Origin: Molanna angustata | Taxonomy: Eukaryota > Arthropoda > Insecta > Trichoptera > Molannidae | DNA: 64,000 bases | Direction: 5' to 3' | Assembly: GCA_963576475.1 (NCBI GenBank) | Contig: OY754982.1 | Location: forward strand, 20,784,217 to 20,848,216 | Shown here: one piece after another, positions 32,840 through 43,796 of the stretch | Layout of the letters: each line of letters begins with the position of its first letter | Position numbering within the stretch: the first letter of the stretch is position 1 | The notes under the pieces: generated by a model | Database searches by the model: none | Seen by the model: the letters and a program-made list of their open reading frames with translations, nothing else | What the model was told of the DNA's origin: nothing | Position numbers and translations under genes: made by a program

Positions 32840-33688
32840 CACCAACATAACATAGGAATACACATAAAACATAATATAGATAGTTAGAATCATCATAGTA
32901 GTTCCAATGCTCCAATAACAGGTGTTTACAACATAATGTAATAAGTATCACCAACAGAACATAGGAATACACATAAAACATAATATAGATAGTTAGAATC
33001 ATCATAGTAGTTCCAATGCTCCAATAACAGGTGTTTACAACATAATGTAATAAGTATCACCAACAGAACATAGGAATACACATAAAACATAATATAGATA
33101 GTTAGAATCATCATAGTAGTTCCAATGCTCCAATAACAGGTGTTTACAACATAATGTAATAAGTATCACCAACAGAACATAGGAATACACATAAAACATA
33201 ATATAGATAGTTAGAATCATCATAGTAGTTCCAATGCTCCAATAACAGGTGTTTACAACATAATGTAATAAGTATCACCAACAGAACATAGGAATACACA
33301 TAAAACATAATATAGATAGTTAGAATCATCATAGTAGTTCCAATGCTCCAATAACAGGTGTTTACAACATAATGTAATAAGTATCACCAACAGAACATAG
33401 GAATACACATAAAACATAATATAGATAGTTAGAATCATCATAGTAGTTCCAATGCTCCAATAACAGGTGTTTACAACATAATGTAATAAGTATCACCAAC
33501 AGAACATAGGAATACACATAAAACATAATATAGATAGTTAGAATCATCATAGTAGTTCCAATGCTCCAATAACAGGTGTTTACAACATAATGTAATAAGT
33601 ATCACCAACAGAACATAGGAATACACATAAAACATAATATAGATAGTTAGAATCATCATAGTAGTTCCAATGCTCCAATAACAGGTGC
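32840..33688. repeat. 109-bp minisatellite, ~7.8 copies
   Basis: Units start 'caccaacagaacataggaat'. Copies are virtually identical except at the first unit edge. The 109-bp period is not a multiple of three, so each minus-strand frame runs only ~60 codons, and these frames repeat with a 109-bp offset. Unrelated in sequence to the 72-bp array 90 bp upstream. Confidence 0.95.
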
Positions 33689-33689
33689 T

Positions 33690-33860
33690 TTTAATGCAGG
33701 ATACGGCCACTTGTAACTGGCTGGACAGTTTTGTAAAAGCTAGCCCTTATTTGATGGAACAAACTTGTTAGCTGTAAGTAATCCTTTAAATACTTACTAC
33801 TTACTTAACGAGTCCGAATCCTTTAAATGAAAATAAATAAATAAATAAAAACTCGAACAT
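33690..33860 (+). mobile_element. Possible LINE 3' end with (AAAT)n tail
   Basis: Ends in 'aaaataaataaataaataaa' near 33829-33850, the tail type of the CR1-like LINEs here; the short body is not recognised. Confidence 0.3.
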
Positions 33861-34389
33861 CACTAATTAAATGGTCAATTTGACCAATGCTAGCAAATAC
33901 TTAGGTGATATAATATGATAAGCATCTATTGTCTGCCGAAAAATGGTACAGGGATGTAACTAGGAATACTTGGTTGTGGCAAATGACGTGGCAACTGCTT
34001 CTGCAACGTATTGGAGTGGAAAGGCCTAATATTTTTATCCGGACACGTTTAGTAAGTATAGGTTTCAGCAATATTGGACACATTTAGGGGTAAGCTTATT
34101 CAAAACCAACGCCATTATTCAAGATGTGTGCTAATCATTCTACTTTAAAATTTTCAGGCACCTACTTCTAATGCGATTTTTTGTTTCATCATTAAAACAG
34201 GACGGTACTAGCTAAGATGCTAAGAGCTTTCGGATCCTAGAAATTCAATTTACGCTACCTTAATGATTTTCTAAGAAAAAAATCTCATTCCTAAAGTTTT
34301 TATCATTTTTTTTCGAAATTGGATGAATTTATGATTTAAATATAAAAAAGAACAGGTCTATAGATGAAAGAAGTAAATTTAATATAGTC
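33861..34389. other. No supported feature
   Basis: Nothing recognised. Confidence 0.4.
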
Positions 34390-34565
34390 AGAGACGAAGG
34401 TTCTGGAACGAACATGACGTGTCTAGATTGGCAAACTCATGGACTTTAAAAGTAGCCAGGAACAATATCCCAAGATATGGAAGGACATTTTACGTCCCAG
34501 GAAGAAAACTGATGCAAGATTATGACAGACCAACAGACCTCATAAAAGGTTTGTCAAAATCTTAA
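34390..34565 (+). pseudogene. Probable LINE C-terminal fragment
   Basis: One frame reads 'RRRFWNEHDVSRLANSWTLKVARN' and then 'FYVPGRK', resembling the basic C-terminal tail of insect non-LTR RTs; compare 'SRMADSRTVKSF' at 56935-57200. Frame integrity is poor. Confidence 0.4.
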
Positions 34566-35008
34566 AGTATTTAAGAGATTTTATGAGTTGCGGGAACTAA
34601 TGTTGCATTTTAATGTACCTACATATATAAACAAGGTGAGTAAGATGAAATAAATATTGATAACAAATTTAGGCTTGAAAAATAATAAAGCACTTATACC
34701 AAAGTAAAATAGGACAATGTTGTATTGTGGGTAACTTGTGGTAAAATATCATAACGAATCGCCATTATTACACCCAGGTCTTCGCGTAACGGTGGTTGTC
34801 TATAATAGGTTCTAGGTTAAAGAACAGATAGACTCTGTTGGGTTTGGCCTAAAGACCACGATACACTTCATCACGTTACAATAATAGATATATACAAGAT
34901 AGATCAAGGTACTTTCCAACCTACCGCGATATCTAGATAAAGACGTACTCAGGTATATCCGATATAGAGTACTCCGAGACCAACATTGTCTCGACTGTGG
35001 TGATCTAC
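34566..35008. other. No supported feature
   Basis: Nothing recognised. Confidence 0.35.
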
Positions 35009-35172
35009 TTAATACTTGCATAACGGGACGTCTCCTACCTTTCCCTCTGTTCTGATGATACCATTGATGATGCCAGATCCGGGTTCAGACAATGCCAGGT
35101 CACCACCACCGAAGACGGCGGAAACACAAAGGATCTTTACAATACTCTCCGTGTACTTACCTATTATATCTG
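35009..35172 (-). CDS. Possible coding exon, unrecognised
   Basis: On the minus strand the frame reads GKYTESIVKILCVSAVFGGG followed by DLALSEPGSGIINGIIRTEG and K. Composition is balanced, with C/G at many third positions, unlike the spurious AT-rich frames nearby. A plausible splice donor (AAAG|GTAGGA, exon end at 35039) follows, and an AG that could act as acceptor lies at about 35170. Unspliced, the frame would stop at 35009-35011. I do not recognise the protein. Alternatives: a captured fragment of a host gene or chance. Confidence 0.25.
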
Positions 35173-35751
35173 TATTATGTTATCTGGTTAATAACACCGA
35201 AGAATGTTGAGAATTTCACGAGCCAATGCGAATATTTATTGCGCTGCGGTTTCAGTTCAAGTTTATATTATAGTCTATACACAGTAACAACAACATGACT
35301 TAGATCAAATACCTAGTTATAGTTCGAAGAATGTAGTGAGGAAGCATTATATTATGGACTTGTTATTGAGAGGTCAAATTTTATACACAAAGTAAATGGT
35401 TTGCTGTTTATACTAAATTATTTACGATATACATAAATAAACATACCTATAATTTGTTAATCAGTTATCATTGATCCATAGTAATAGCTCAATTTCAATA
35501 TTTATTGATCTGAGACTCGACTGCATAAAGATATGACTGGCGGATCATATCTATGCTCTGTCAGTTCAGTATTCCCAAGTGATAATATTTCAGATTATTT
35601 GTGCAATTAACAAATAGAAATTATAAGATACCTACATACACAATATGTATGCATATTATGATGACTCCAATTCCATTTTTAATCTGTGTACAATAGTTAA
35701 GTTTATATTGATAATTTTTAAAAATGCAAATAGGTAAAATTAAAATTAAAA
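35173..35751. other. No supported feature
   Basis: AT-rich, nothing recognised. Confidence 0.4.
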
Positions 35752-36055
35752 TTAGACAAAACAGTAACATGAAAATATTTAAGCGAGACATTAAAATTTG
35801 GAAAAAAAAGGGTAGAGACTATATTAAAAATAAATTAATCACCTGAACTCTGAAAATACTCCCATAGTTATTAACCAAAACTGAAAACTAATAAGACATC
35901 TTTGCACTGTCTCAGAACAGGTTTTACCTAGTGAGGCAGTTTATGACAATAGTAAAATATCTGGTAACTATTATGTAACCTAAGTTAAATATATTATGAT
36001 GCATTAAAAAAAAAATTGTTACTAGATTTAAGGGAAAATTGTATTTTATATAATA
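35752..36055 (+). mobile_element. CR1/Jockey-like LINE 3' end
   Basis: Collinear with 43325-43650 of the longer copy: 'agacaaaacagtaac', 'aaaatatttaagcg', 'actatattaaaaataaa', the stop, and the 3' UTR with 'cagaacaggttttacctagt'. It encodes only the last ~30 residues. Its A-rich tail runs into the (TAAA)n tract that follows. Confidence 0.85.
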
Positions 36056-36084
36056 AATAAATAAATATTAAATAAATAAATATA

Positions 36085-36143
<59 letters not shown>

Positions 36144-36148
36144 ATGAA

Positions 36149-36199
<51 letters not shown>

Positions 36200-36272
36200 A
36201 TATATAAATAAATAAATAAATAAATAAATAAATGAATAAATAAATAAATAAATAAAAATAAATAAATAAATA
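36056..36272. repeat. (TAAA)n microsatellite, ~217 bp
   Basis: Nearly pure TAAA/AAAT repeats with rare ATAT or G variants, directly continuing a LINE tail. It creates two spurious minus-strand frames made of LFIY repeats. Confidence 0.95.
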
Positions 36273-36319
36273 TGTCTCCTGTGAAATATTATAATACCTA
36301 ACATGTATAATGTACACTG

Positions 36320-36415
36320 CTAATAGCCCTAGAACAGGTATACCTAGTTGGGCAGCAGTTATCTATTTTTAATGAGGATTATTTAAATGGTGCGATAAAG
36401 GAATAAATAAATAAA
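36320..36415 (+). mobile_element. Possible second LINE 3' UTR fragment
   Basis: 'agaacaggtatacctagt' and 'gggcagcag' resemble the 3' UTR box of the CR1-like LINEs (compare 35905 and 43495), and the stretch ends in an AAATAAATAAAT tail. Confidence 0.45.
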
Positions 36416-37578
36416 TATATAAGTATATAATAGCAAAACAAACCCAAAATTCACATCAACAGAAACAGACCAAAATATTGCATATTGGTCTGCTATACAA
36501 AATATGTCAACGCACGGTTAGGTTAATTGAAAACCTTCATAGTCGTAAACAATATTATTGATTCAATGTTCGTGATATTTATTTAAAAAATTTTATCACA
36601 CCATATTTGAATGTCACATACAAGTAGATTCCCTAATTGGAAACCCTGTTATAGGGCTATCAGTTTACAATTTTGTAGTGACAATATACTAATTTAGAAT
36701 TGATTGATGATAGTTTCCGCTCTACAATAGGTAGGCACACAATCAAAATACTTTGTAATAATAACTAATTAACCGCAACTTCAATAAACATCAAAACAGA
36801 AACATAGCTTACATAAATCAGATCAAAGGTCAAAATGTCCGTCATAACATGTGTTGACAAATCAATTCTAGACGCTTTTTGACATTTCAAAACCATAGAA
36901 AAGAGGTAATAATATATATGTCGTCAGGTGTGTTAATGTACTTGATATGACTCGCATGCGTTCCAAAACATATATACAATTGTATTAATAATTTTAAATA
37001 CGATTTATTTTATTGGTTATACTCGAGTACTCAGTACAAGTATTAGTTCTGTCTTTTTCTGTCTAATTTGTGATGTACATTTTAATGCTTGTTTTGAATA
37101 TTGTTTGAGATGTTATTTCTTTAAGGTATGAAGGTGAAGTACTGTAGAATATAGTAGCATTTAATGAAAAATTTATTTGTCCAAAAGATCTTTACATGTG
37201 TGGGATTGTGTAATTTAGGTTTATGTAATGCATTCGGAGAGCCCGCCGAGTACAGCTATTAACTATTAAATAGAAATAAATATTCGACGAATCTATTAAA
37301 AGTAAAAAAAAAAATAGTACTAACAATGATATGTCAAATAAGTATTAAAAGTAAACTCGCAACCCAAATATTAAATAGAAATGTGAGATAAAAGCTAACG
37401 GTAGAACATGAACGAATCACCGGTACATGGTCATTTATCACATTAGACCTAATAATAGTTGAAAATTCGTCAAAATAACACGAATTATATTATCTACATA
37501 GGTAGTGAAATATATTAAACTATGGTAATAAATACCGGAGTCTGACAATGAGGGTCCTGAAGTAATGGAATTAATATT
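36416..37578. other. No supported feature
   Basis: AT-rich DNA; no coding or repeat evidence. Confidence 0.4.
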
Positions 37579-37772
37579 ACATACATACATGCATACCATC
37601 ACGCCATGTCCCTAGCGGGGTAGGCAGAGAGAACCGAACGCCACTTATTTAGAATAAATAAATTCTATCTTGACACACATTCATCGCCTCGTCGACATTC
37701 ATACATCGTATTATACATGTTCGTCTGTTATTCATGCTTTTGACATTTCCGTCTTTCTGAATACCGTTCACA
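37579..37772 (-). mobile_element. RTE-type LINE 3' fragment with 13-bp target duplication
   Basis: The minus strand reads 'NNRRTC', 'CMNVDEAMNVCQDR', then the conserved 3' end and (TATG)n tail. A ~23-bp AT-rich insertion at 37644-37666 splits the last codons. Flanks 'tggaattaatatt' (37566-37578) and 'tggatttaatatt' (37773-37785) are a 13-bp duplication with one change. Confidence 0.85.
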
Positions 37773-37785
37773 TGGATTTAATATT

Positions 37786-39079
37786 CATTTTTAAATTTCA
37801 TGGGTGAACTATAATTTGATTTTTCTTCTTTTCTGAAGTTGAGGGATTTCTACCTTTGTCCTTTTATTTTTTTTTAATAATCTTTTTGCTGGCGTTTATT
37901 TTGAGATCATTATTGTAGCAATGATATAATATTTCATTCCCTGTATTTTTAGGCATAATATTTCGATGTCTTTCCTACGTACCTACATATTATAATATAT
38001 CCATTACGCCATTTTTCAGGAAGAGAAAACCAAATGATTCATTTTTCTGCACTTCATTTTGTTATTTGATCGAAACATCCCTTTTATTACATTTTTTAGT
38101 CTCATATATTTTATTCGCCAATAACTCAATAATTCTATTTTTCATTTTTGAAATATTTTAACATGCCGGCAATTTGCGATACATAAAATCACTAATCTGC
38201 AATCTGAAACATCGATCTAAAAATTAAATCTTTTAGGAAACGTCGCATAAAAAATAAACAAAGTTGTTGCAGAAAACTTTGTATTTAAAAACGACATTTT
38301 TGTCTTCATTATCTTTTTATCTAAATCTTTTAAACAATACAATAACTCCATCGGCGGACATCGCCAGCAATCTGTTAAAGATCTTCAGGGGCTATAAAGC
38401 AAGCGCCATTGTTGTGTTAAAAAGCGCCTATTGCGAAACGATGAAGATGATGACTTTGTGACCTAGAGAAAACCAAGAATTGGGTATGTACCTACCAACA
38501 GGTTGGTACTGCCGACCAAATAAACCAACAAGAATTCAAAAAGTGTACCTAGGTACTTAGTTACTAAATAATCCGGTATTTTCACAGCTGTTGACCGAGA
38601 TATGGTTCGGCACCCGGTAGATATCTATGTACCGCCGGTCTTTTTTGCGTTGATGAACGAGAATGATTGATCGAGTTATACAAATTGAAACGGTGCAAGA
38701 TCATGTTGTAAGAAGTCGATCAATCAACGTGGTGAATTTCTTGACAGCGGTTTGTTTGATTTTAAAAGACGCCTTATTTACATATTAATTTCCCACGCCG
38801 AATTCTGATTAAAAAAACTATGTATTTCGGTGTTTTATGGCAAGAGACGGCCCATCTCCACACTCTAGTTTTTATATAAAAACAAATATATATGTTATAT
38901 TTTTATATACTATTAAAACAATCGAAAAGGACCAGTAATGCGTGATATATGACAGAAAAAAAAATAATACAGACCGACATACTTGTTGGACTTTAGGAAC
39001 CAGATAAACATTAACACTTTAAATTGTTATAAATTTCATGGTCTATTTAAAAAGAACAGCTTTATTAAAGTGTTTTTTT
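37786..39079. other. No supported feature
   Basis: Several short frames, none with recognised motifs. Confidence 0.4.
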
Positions 39080-39090
39080 AATATATTTAA

Positions 39091-39334
39091 TAATATATAT
39101 TTATTTAATTTATTTAATATTACTTCTTGGGCAACTAACAGGTAGGTACTATGTTAAATATTAATTTAACACGCAACCAATAACAAGTTGCCACATTCTG
39201 GAGACTTACGATATTAATCGTCTCACAGATCCAGACTGAAAACAGTTAAAAACTGTGTCTCCACCGGGAATCGGACCCGGGACCCTTGGATCGCAGCAGT
39301 CAGATACCTAACCAACCTAGCCACGAAGGCCGAC
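39091..39334 (-). mobile_element. tRNA-derived SINE, family C, copy 1
   Basis: On the minus strand the head has 'ggtatctgactgctgc', a B box 'ggtccgattcc' and 'cggtggagacacagttttta'. The body 'gtggcaacttgttattg' and a 3' T/A tail follow. Flanked by 'aatatatttaa' at 39080-39090 and 39335-39345. Confidence 0.8.
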
Positions 39335-39345
39335 AATATATTTAA

Positions 39346-40089
39346 AGAACTAACAGTTTTCAGTATTATTTAAATATTTACAATGGGTATATTACACATT
39401 GCATTGACCAAATCTGAGTTCCGAACTAATTAAGTATGTATGGGTATATTACATATGTTAAGTTATAAACTTTTCAAAGATTATTTTAAAGAGATTAATC
39501 TTTATACGTATAATATATTCAACAATTGCTAAAAAATGTTTTTACATAGTATGGAATAAGAAAACAAAAACATGAAAGAAAAGAGAAAAATATAAATAGT
39601 TACATTATTTAGCTATTTGTATCCGCAGTTAAACTAGAAAAAATGTTAATATCAGTCACATTTTATTAATATTATTAAAAAAAACATTAAAAAAAGAAAA
39701 GTTTCAATCGATCAATAAATTTTTGAGTTATTTATTTAAAATATGCAATTGGTTATAAAGTACGATGAGCCGCCTTACCTACTCTCGGAACTAAAAATCC
39801 AAATCCAATCCTATCTACGCTTAGAACTTATTATACTTGCCGCTGCCTGCATTCATTCAAATAACTATAACGATTAAAAATATCTACCTACTGCCTTATT
39901 CTCCATAAAAATGTAGGTTCATAGCGAAAACTCGAAATTAGGATCGGATTTGAGTGTCAAGAGTAAGGCCACTATCATACAACACCAACGCCCGAGAAGA
40001 AACATCCAAAAATGGTACAATAATATAATTACGTATTCGGCGCGTATCTGTGGTATAATAATACAACAGTTGAATGGTGATTGACCCAA
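39346..40089. other. No supported feature
   Basis: AT-rich, nothing recognised. Confidence 0.4.
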
Positions 40090-40330
40090 AATACAGTCCG
40101 GTTTTGCGATGACCCGCGCCCCGGTATTGGATAATTGTTACGCAAACGTGACGGAAGCCGCGAACATTACCGAGCCAAGCCGAACACAGCCGAGCCGCCC
40201 GCCGCGCATCGCATAATTTCTAGGCCAATGGGAACGTGTTCCGGACCGGACGTTACACACACACACACACACACACAACACACACACACACACAACACAA
40301 CGACCGGTTCTCAATTTGAATGGAAAAGGC
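40090..40330. promoter_or_regulatory. CpG-richer patch with CCAAT word and CA microsatellite
   Basis: 40100-40255 is strikingly GC- and CpG-rich for this window (gccgcccgccgcgcatcgc) and holds 'ggccaatggg'. A CA repeat follows at 40256-40300. It could mark a promoter or first exon, but no exon, TATA box or transcript evidence is visible. Confidence 0.25.
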
Positions 40331-40839
40331 GCGCAACTGTATGACATTGACTGCGTTTAAGTGCACCATCATAATAAATAAGTACCTACCCACAATATTA
40401 TTATTGTAACATTATTAAATGTGTGGGAATTAAATAACGGTAGTATACGTGTAGTGTTATAATATTAGATACCTTTATAAAGAATACTGTTTTCCTATTG
40501 GAGCTGTTAAGTCATTTTACATGCGTAGTCATAATTTACTTACCGTCGTAAAATGACACGACTTTTTTTTATAGATTACTGAGACGTGTAAGAATAACGT
40601 TTTTCTATTTTATACTAACGGTGTTTTCACACAGTAACTGATAAGAATTCACTCAACTATGTGATCGTTTGAACCAAATAAATATTAACTAGACACATTG
40701 TATATTGTGCTGACCTAGTCAACACACAGATAAATTTTAGAGCTCACAAGAATCTTAGTCACAAATAAGGTGCATTTTTATCTTCGCGTCGAGCTATTTT
40801 ACATTTTTTTTTCGGGTGGCAGTTATTAAGGACAACACG
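40331..40839. other. No supported feature
   Basis: Nothing recognised. Confidence 0.4.
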
Positions 40840-41255
40840 TATAGGCCAAATGGCCCTTTGTCATACCACAATGGGGCTGTCCTCCCCCTTACTTATATAC
40901 CCTGAACCAGCATGAGGGGATAATGAATTTCACAACGCCTCCGATATCGGCTGACGCTATGTTCATTAAATCATCATAGAAGAAACTTCCCAAGGAGCTT
41001 CTCCTATTTCTAGAGAGAGCAGGATAGTGACAGAGGAAGTGGACCACAGTTTCTTCTTCCTCTTCGTTTTGGCGTTCTCTGAATTAATTATACGCCTCCA
41101 GCCCTAGCCTTCTGACATGCTTTCCTATGAGCCAGTGTACCGTTAATACTGATATGACTGGCGAGTCTCTTCTGAACAAGAGTATCTCTCTGGTTCTTCT
41201 GAGATCATATTTTGTGCCATGTTTGTTTGGCAAAGGAGCATGTGTTGTAATGCAA
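40840..41255 (-). pseudogene. I/R1-like LINE fragment: RNase H tail and zinc-finger region
   Basis: On the minus strand it reads 'TVHWLIGKHVRRLGL', a stop, then 'EEEETVVHFLCHYPALSRNR' and 'GSFFYDDLMNIASADI'. This is the post-RNase-H zinc-binding stretch (C..C...H....C pattern) found in I and R1-type non-LTR elements. The 'C..C' pair is degraded and the frame is broken. It is a third LINE lineage, distinct from the RTE and CR1-like copies. Confidence 0.65.
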
Positions 41256-42382
41256 AAAAATTGTTTAAAAATATGTGAAAAAACCACTCAAACAAAATAT
41301 TAATAATGTAGTGGATTATCTACTTCAACCGTGGTTAAAGTAGGTTATTATCCACTATATTTTTTTATCAATAAACAAAATTACATACGGTAGTTCTTTC
41401 AGTTCGAACGTTTCCATATAGTTCGCTCATTTACAAGGTTTTTGAGTTTTCCTGACTCGTGTATGCTCTTTGTTTGTTTCAGAGTTTTGTAACCAGTCGA
41501 TATAAGTCTTCATAGTCAGAAATAATAGTGGTGGAGAAAAAAAAGACATCGTGACCATGGTCAAACGAAGGAATGAAAGAAATGAATCAAAATTGCCAAA
41601 ATGGAGCTGAACAAAGAATAATTATTAATATGTAGGTATGATATATCGGTTAGCCCTGTAAAACTTTTCTTACTCTCCACACCACAAGTGTGAAGAAGTC
41701 CAAACTGCGCTGGACGGACTACTGGATTCAGCCAAGACCCACCCAGGACTATCGATATTATGATTACGATAATATATCGATTAGTTGATATAATCATATC
41801 CACCGATGTAGAATGCATAAATACCCGCCTGAGAAAATAGTGTTGATATATGTGTTTTCCCATGCCGGTGAACAGATAATTAGCAATCTTCTAAAAGTTA
41901 ACAGTATCAGTCACTCAAGTCTTGCGCGGTGTGATTAATGGTTGTTGTAGTAGTCTTCGTGATTTCGTGGTGAACGACTTGATTTAACTCTGCACAAGTT
42001 GAACATGACTGCGGTATAATTGCGGATGGTGGAGTGTTACCGTAAATGTGAACTCTATATTATTATAGTAGGCAGTGGCCCACCAATGGCCCGGCACTTA
42101 TTAACGGCGTTGTAGAAAAACGTGCCGCTAGCGGCACCATTTAACGGGGCGCAATAAATATTCGCAATCTATGTAGTTGTAGATTAATGGTCGCTAATTG
42201 TGATTTAACGAGATAGAGATCCCGTGTTGTATATTTGTGTGAAAATTACCTAAAACGTAGTTTTTTTGTGCAAATGTTTCAATCGAGTGACGACTGGATA
42301 TTTTTTGACGAAATTCGTTCATTTTGAAACTCAAATATTTCCTTCATGTACTATTCATATTTATCTTCATGTACTTCATGTT
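41256..42382. other. No supported gene; small palindromes
   Basis: A loose fold-back around 'tagtggat' lies at 41312-41357, and a perfect 16-bp palindrome GTGCCGCTAGCGGCAC at 42122-42137. A 100-codon minus-strand frame at 41561 has no motif. Confidence 0.4.
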
Positions 42383-43660
42383 TATGGAACTAATTGGAAT
42401 AACGGGTAAAGAATTGAATATTCTTAAAAGCTATATGACAGACCGAGCACAACAAGTTAAAATACAAAATAAACTTAGTCAACCATCTAAAATCAGCTAC
42501 GGAGTACCCCAGGGAAGTATTTTGGGGCCAGTACTGTTTCCAATATACATAAATGAACTGTGCAATATCCAAATATCCGGAACTATAATTAGTTTAGCAG
42601 ATGACACCATTGGTGACAGATCATGGTACCACACATACAAAAAAGCATAAAATGGGATGGCGCTGGTCCAAAAGTGGTTAAATAATAACACGCTTACGTT
42701 GAACTATGATAAAACAGTCTTCATCACCTTCACAAAAATCATCCAAGGCCAACCAAGTGAAAATACACCACTTAAACTACACAATTGTAGTACCCTTACC
42801 GCGGATTGTTCTTGTATCACAATAAAAAAAAACAATTCACAAAATACCTATAGGTGTACAAATTGACCAATGCTTAAAATGAAACCATCACATCTCACTC
42901 ATTGCTTCCAAACTTAAAAAAATTAATTTCATCTTCCGTACTGTAAGGAACTTCCTACCTTTACCCGTCATTCAAATAATGTATTTCTCTTTTCATCAGT
43001 CTATATTAGAATATGCAACTATAGCATGGGGAGGCGCTTACATACATAATAAAAATCCGTATTAAAAATAATCTACAAGGTACCAATCCGCACTCCATCC
43101 GACGCATTATTTAATGACTTTAATATACTAAACATATCACAATTATACGCAAAGAACGCTGGACATACATATATAAAAACATAGACAAACTTGACTCTAC
43201 GCAAACATCTAGACCAACTAGACAGACCGAATAGGCTAAACTCCTAATACCTAGACTCAAGACAACTTTTGGACAAAGAAATTTCCTGTATTTTGGAGTC
43301 AAATTATACAACGAACTACCTTTAACACTTAGACAAAACAGTAACTTGAAAATATTTAAGCGAAACATTATAATTTGGATTAAAAAAAAGGGAGAGACTA
43401 TATTAAAAATAAATTTATCACCTGAACTCTGAAAATACTTCCATAGTTATTAATCAAAACTGAAAACTAATACGACATCTATACATACACTGTCTCAGAA
43501 CAGGTTTTACCTAGTGAGGCAGTTTATGACAATAGTAAAATATCTGGTAACTATAATGTAACCTAATGTAAGTTAAATATATTATTATGCATTTAAAAAT
43601 TTTGTTACTAGATATAAGGAAAAAAAGTGTATTTTATATAAATAAATAAAAAAAAAATCA
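42383..43660 (+). pseudogene. CR1/Jockey-like LINE, RT and C-terminus, decayed
   Basis: Starts in the RT palm with 'GITGKELNILKSYMTDRAQQ' and 'ISYGVPQGSILGPVLF', then LADDT (family norm F/YADDT, so the first catalytic-box position is changed). After a stop near 42650 it continues in other frames with 'WLNNNTLTLNYDKT', 'SILEYATIAWGGA' and 'FGVKLYNELPLTLRQNSNLK'. The 3' UTR (43435-43650) has the box 'cagaacaggttttacctagt' and an AAATAAATAAA tail. There is no endonuclease domain. The multiple frame changes make it inactive. The 3' ~300 bp recur at 35752-36055. Confidence 0.8.
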
Positions 43661-43796
43661 TCTCTTATATTATGTAAGTTAGTAAAAACACCTGGTTTTT
43701 TATTTATTTTCATGGAAATACCACAAAAGTTACCTTTATGCAGATATATTATTGAAATAAATATGAATAGGATATGAATAGAAGATATGAATAGAA

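Noticed and set aside
32013..32855. 280-codon ORF as a repetitive membrane protein
   Set aside because: It is explained by a 72-bp tandem repeat with a stop-free frame; no start context or coding signature.
32840..33688. CRISPR array
   Set aside because: Whole 109-bp units are identical with no variable spacers, and the sequence is eukaryotic.
32823..33710. Eight overlapping ~62-codon minus-strand ORFs
   Set aside because: All are the same by-product of the 109-bp tandem repeat.
35994..36317. Minus-strand ORFs of 107 and 78 codons rich in L, F, I, Y
   Set aside because: Direct translation of (TAAA)n.
41561..41863. 100-codon minus-strand ORF as a host gene
   Set aside because: No domain, start or splice evidence, and no similarity to any family I recognise.
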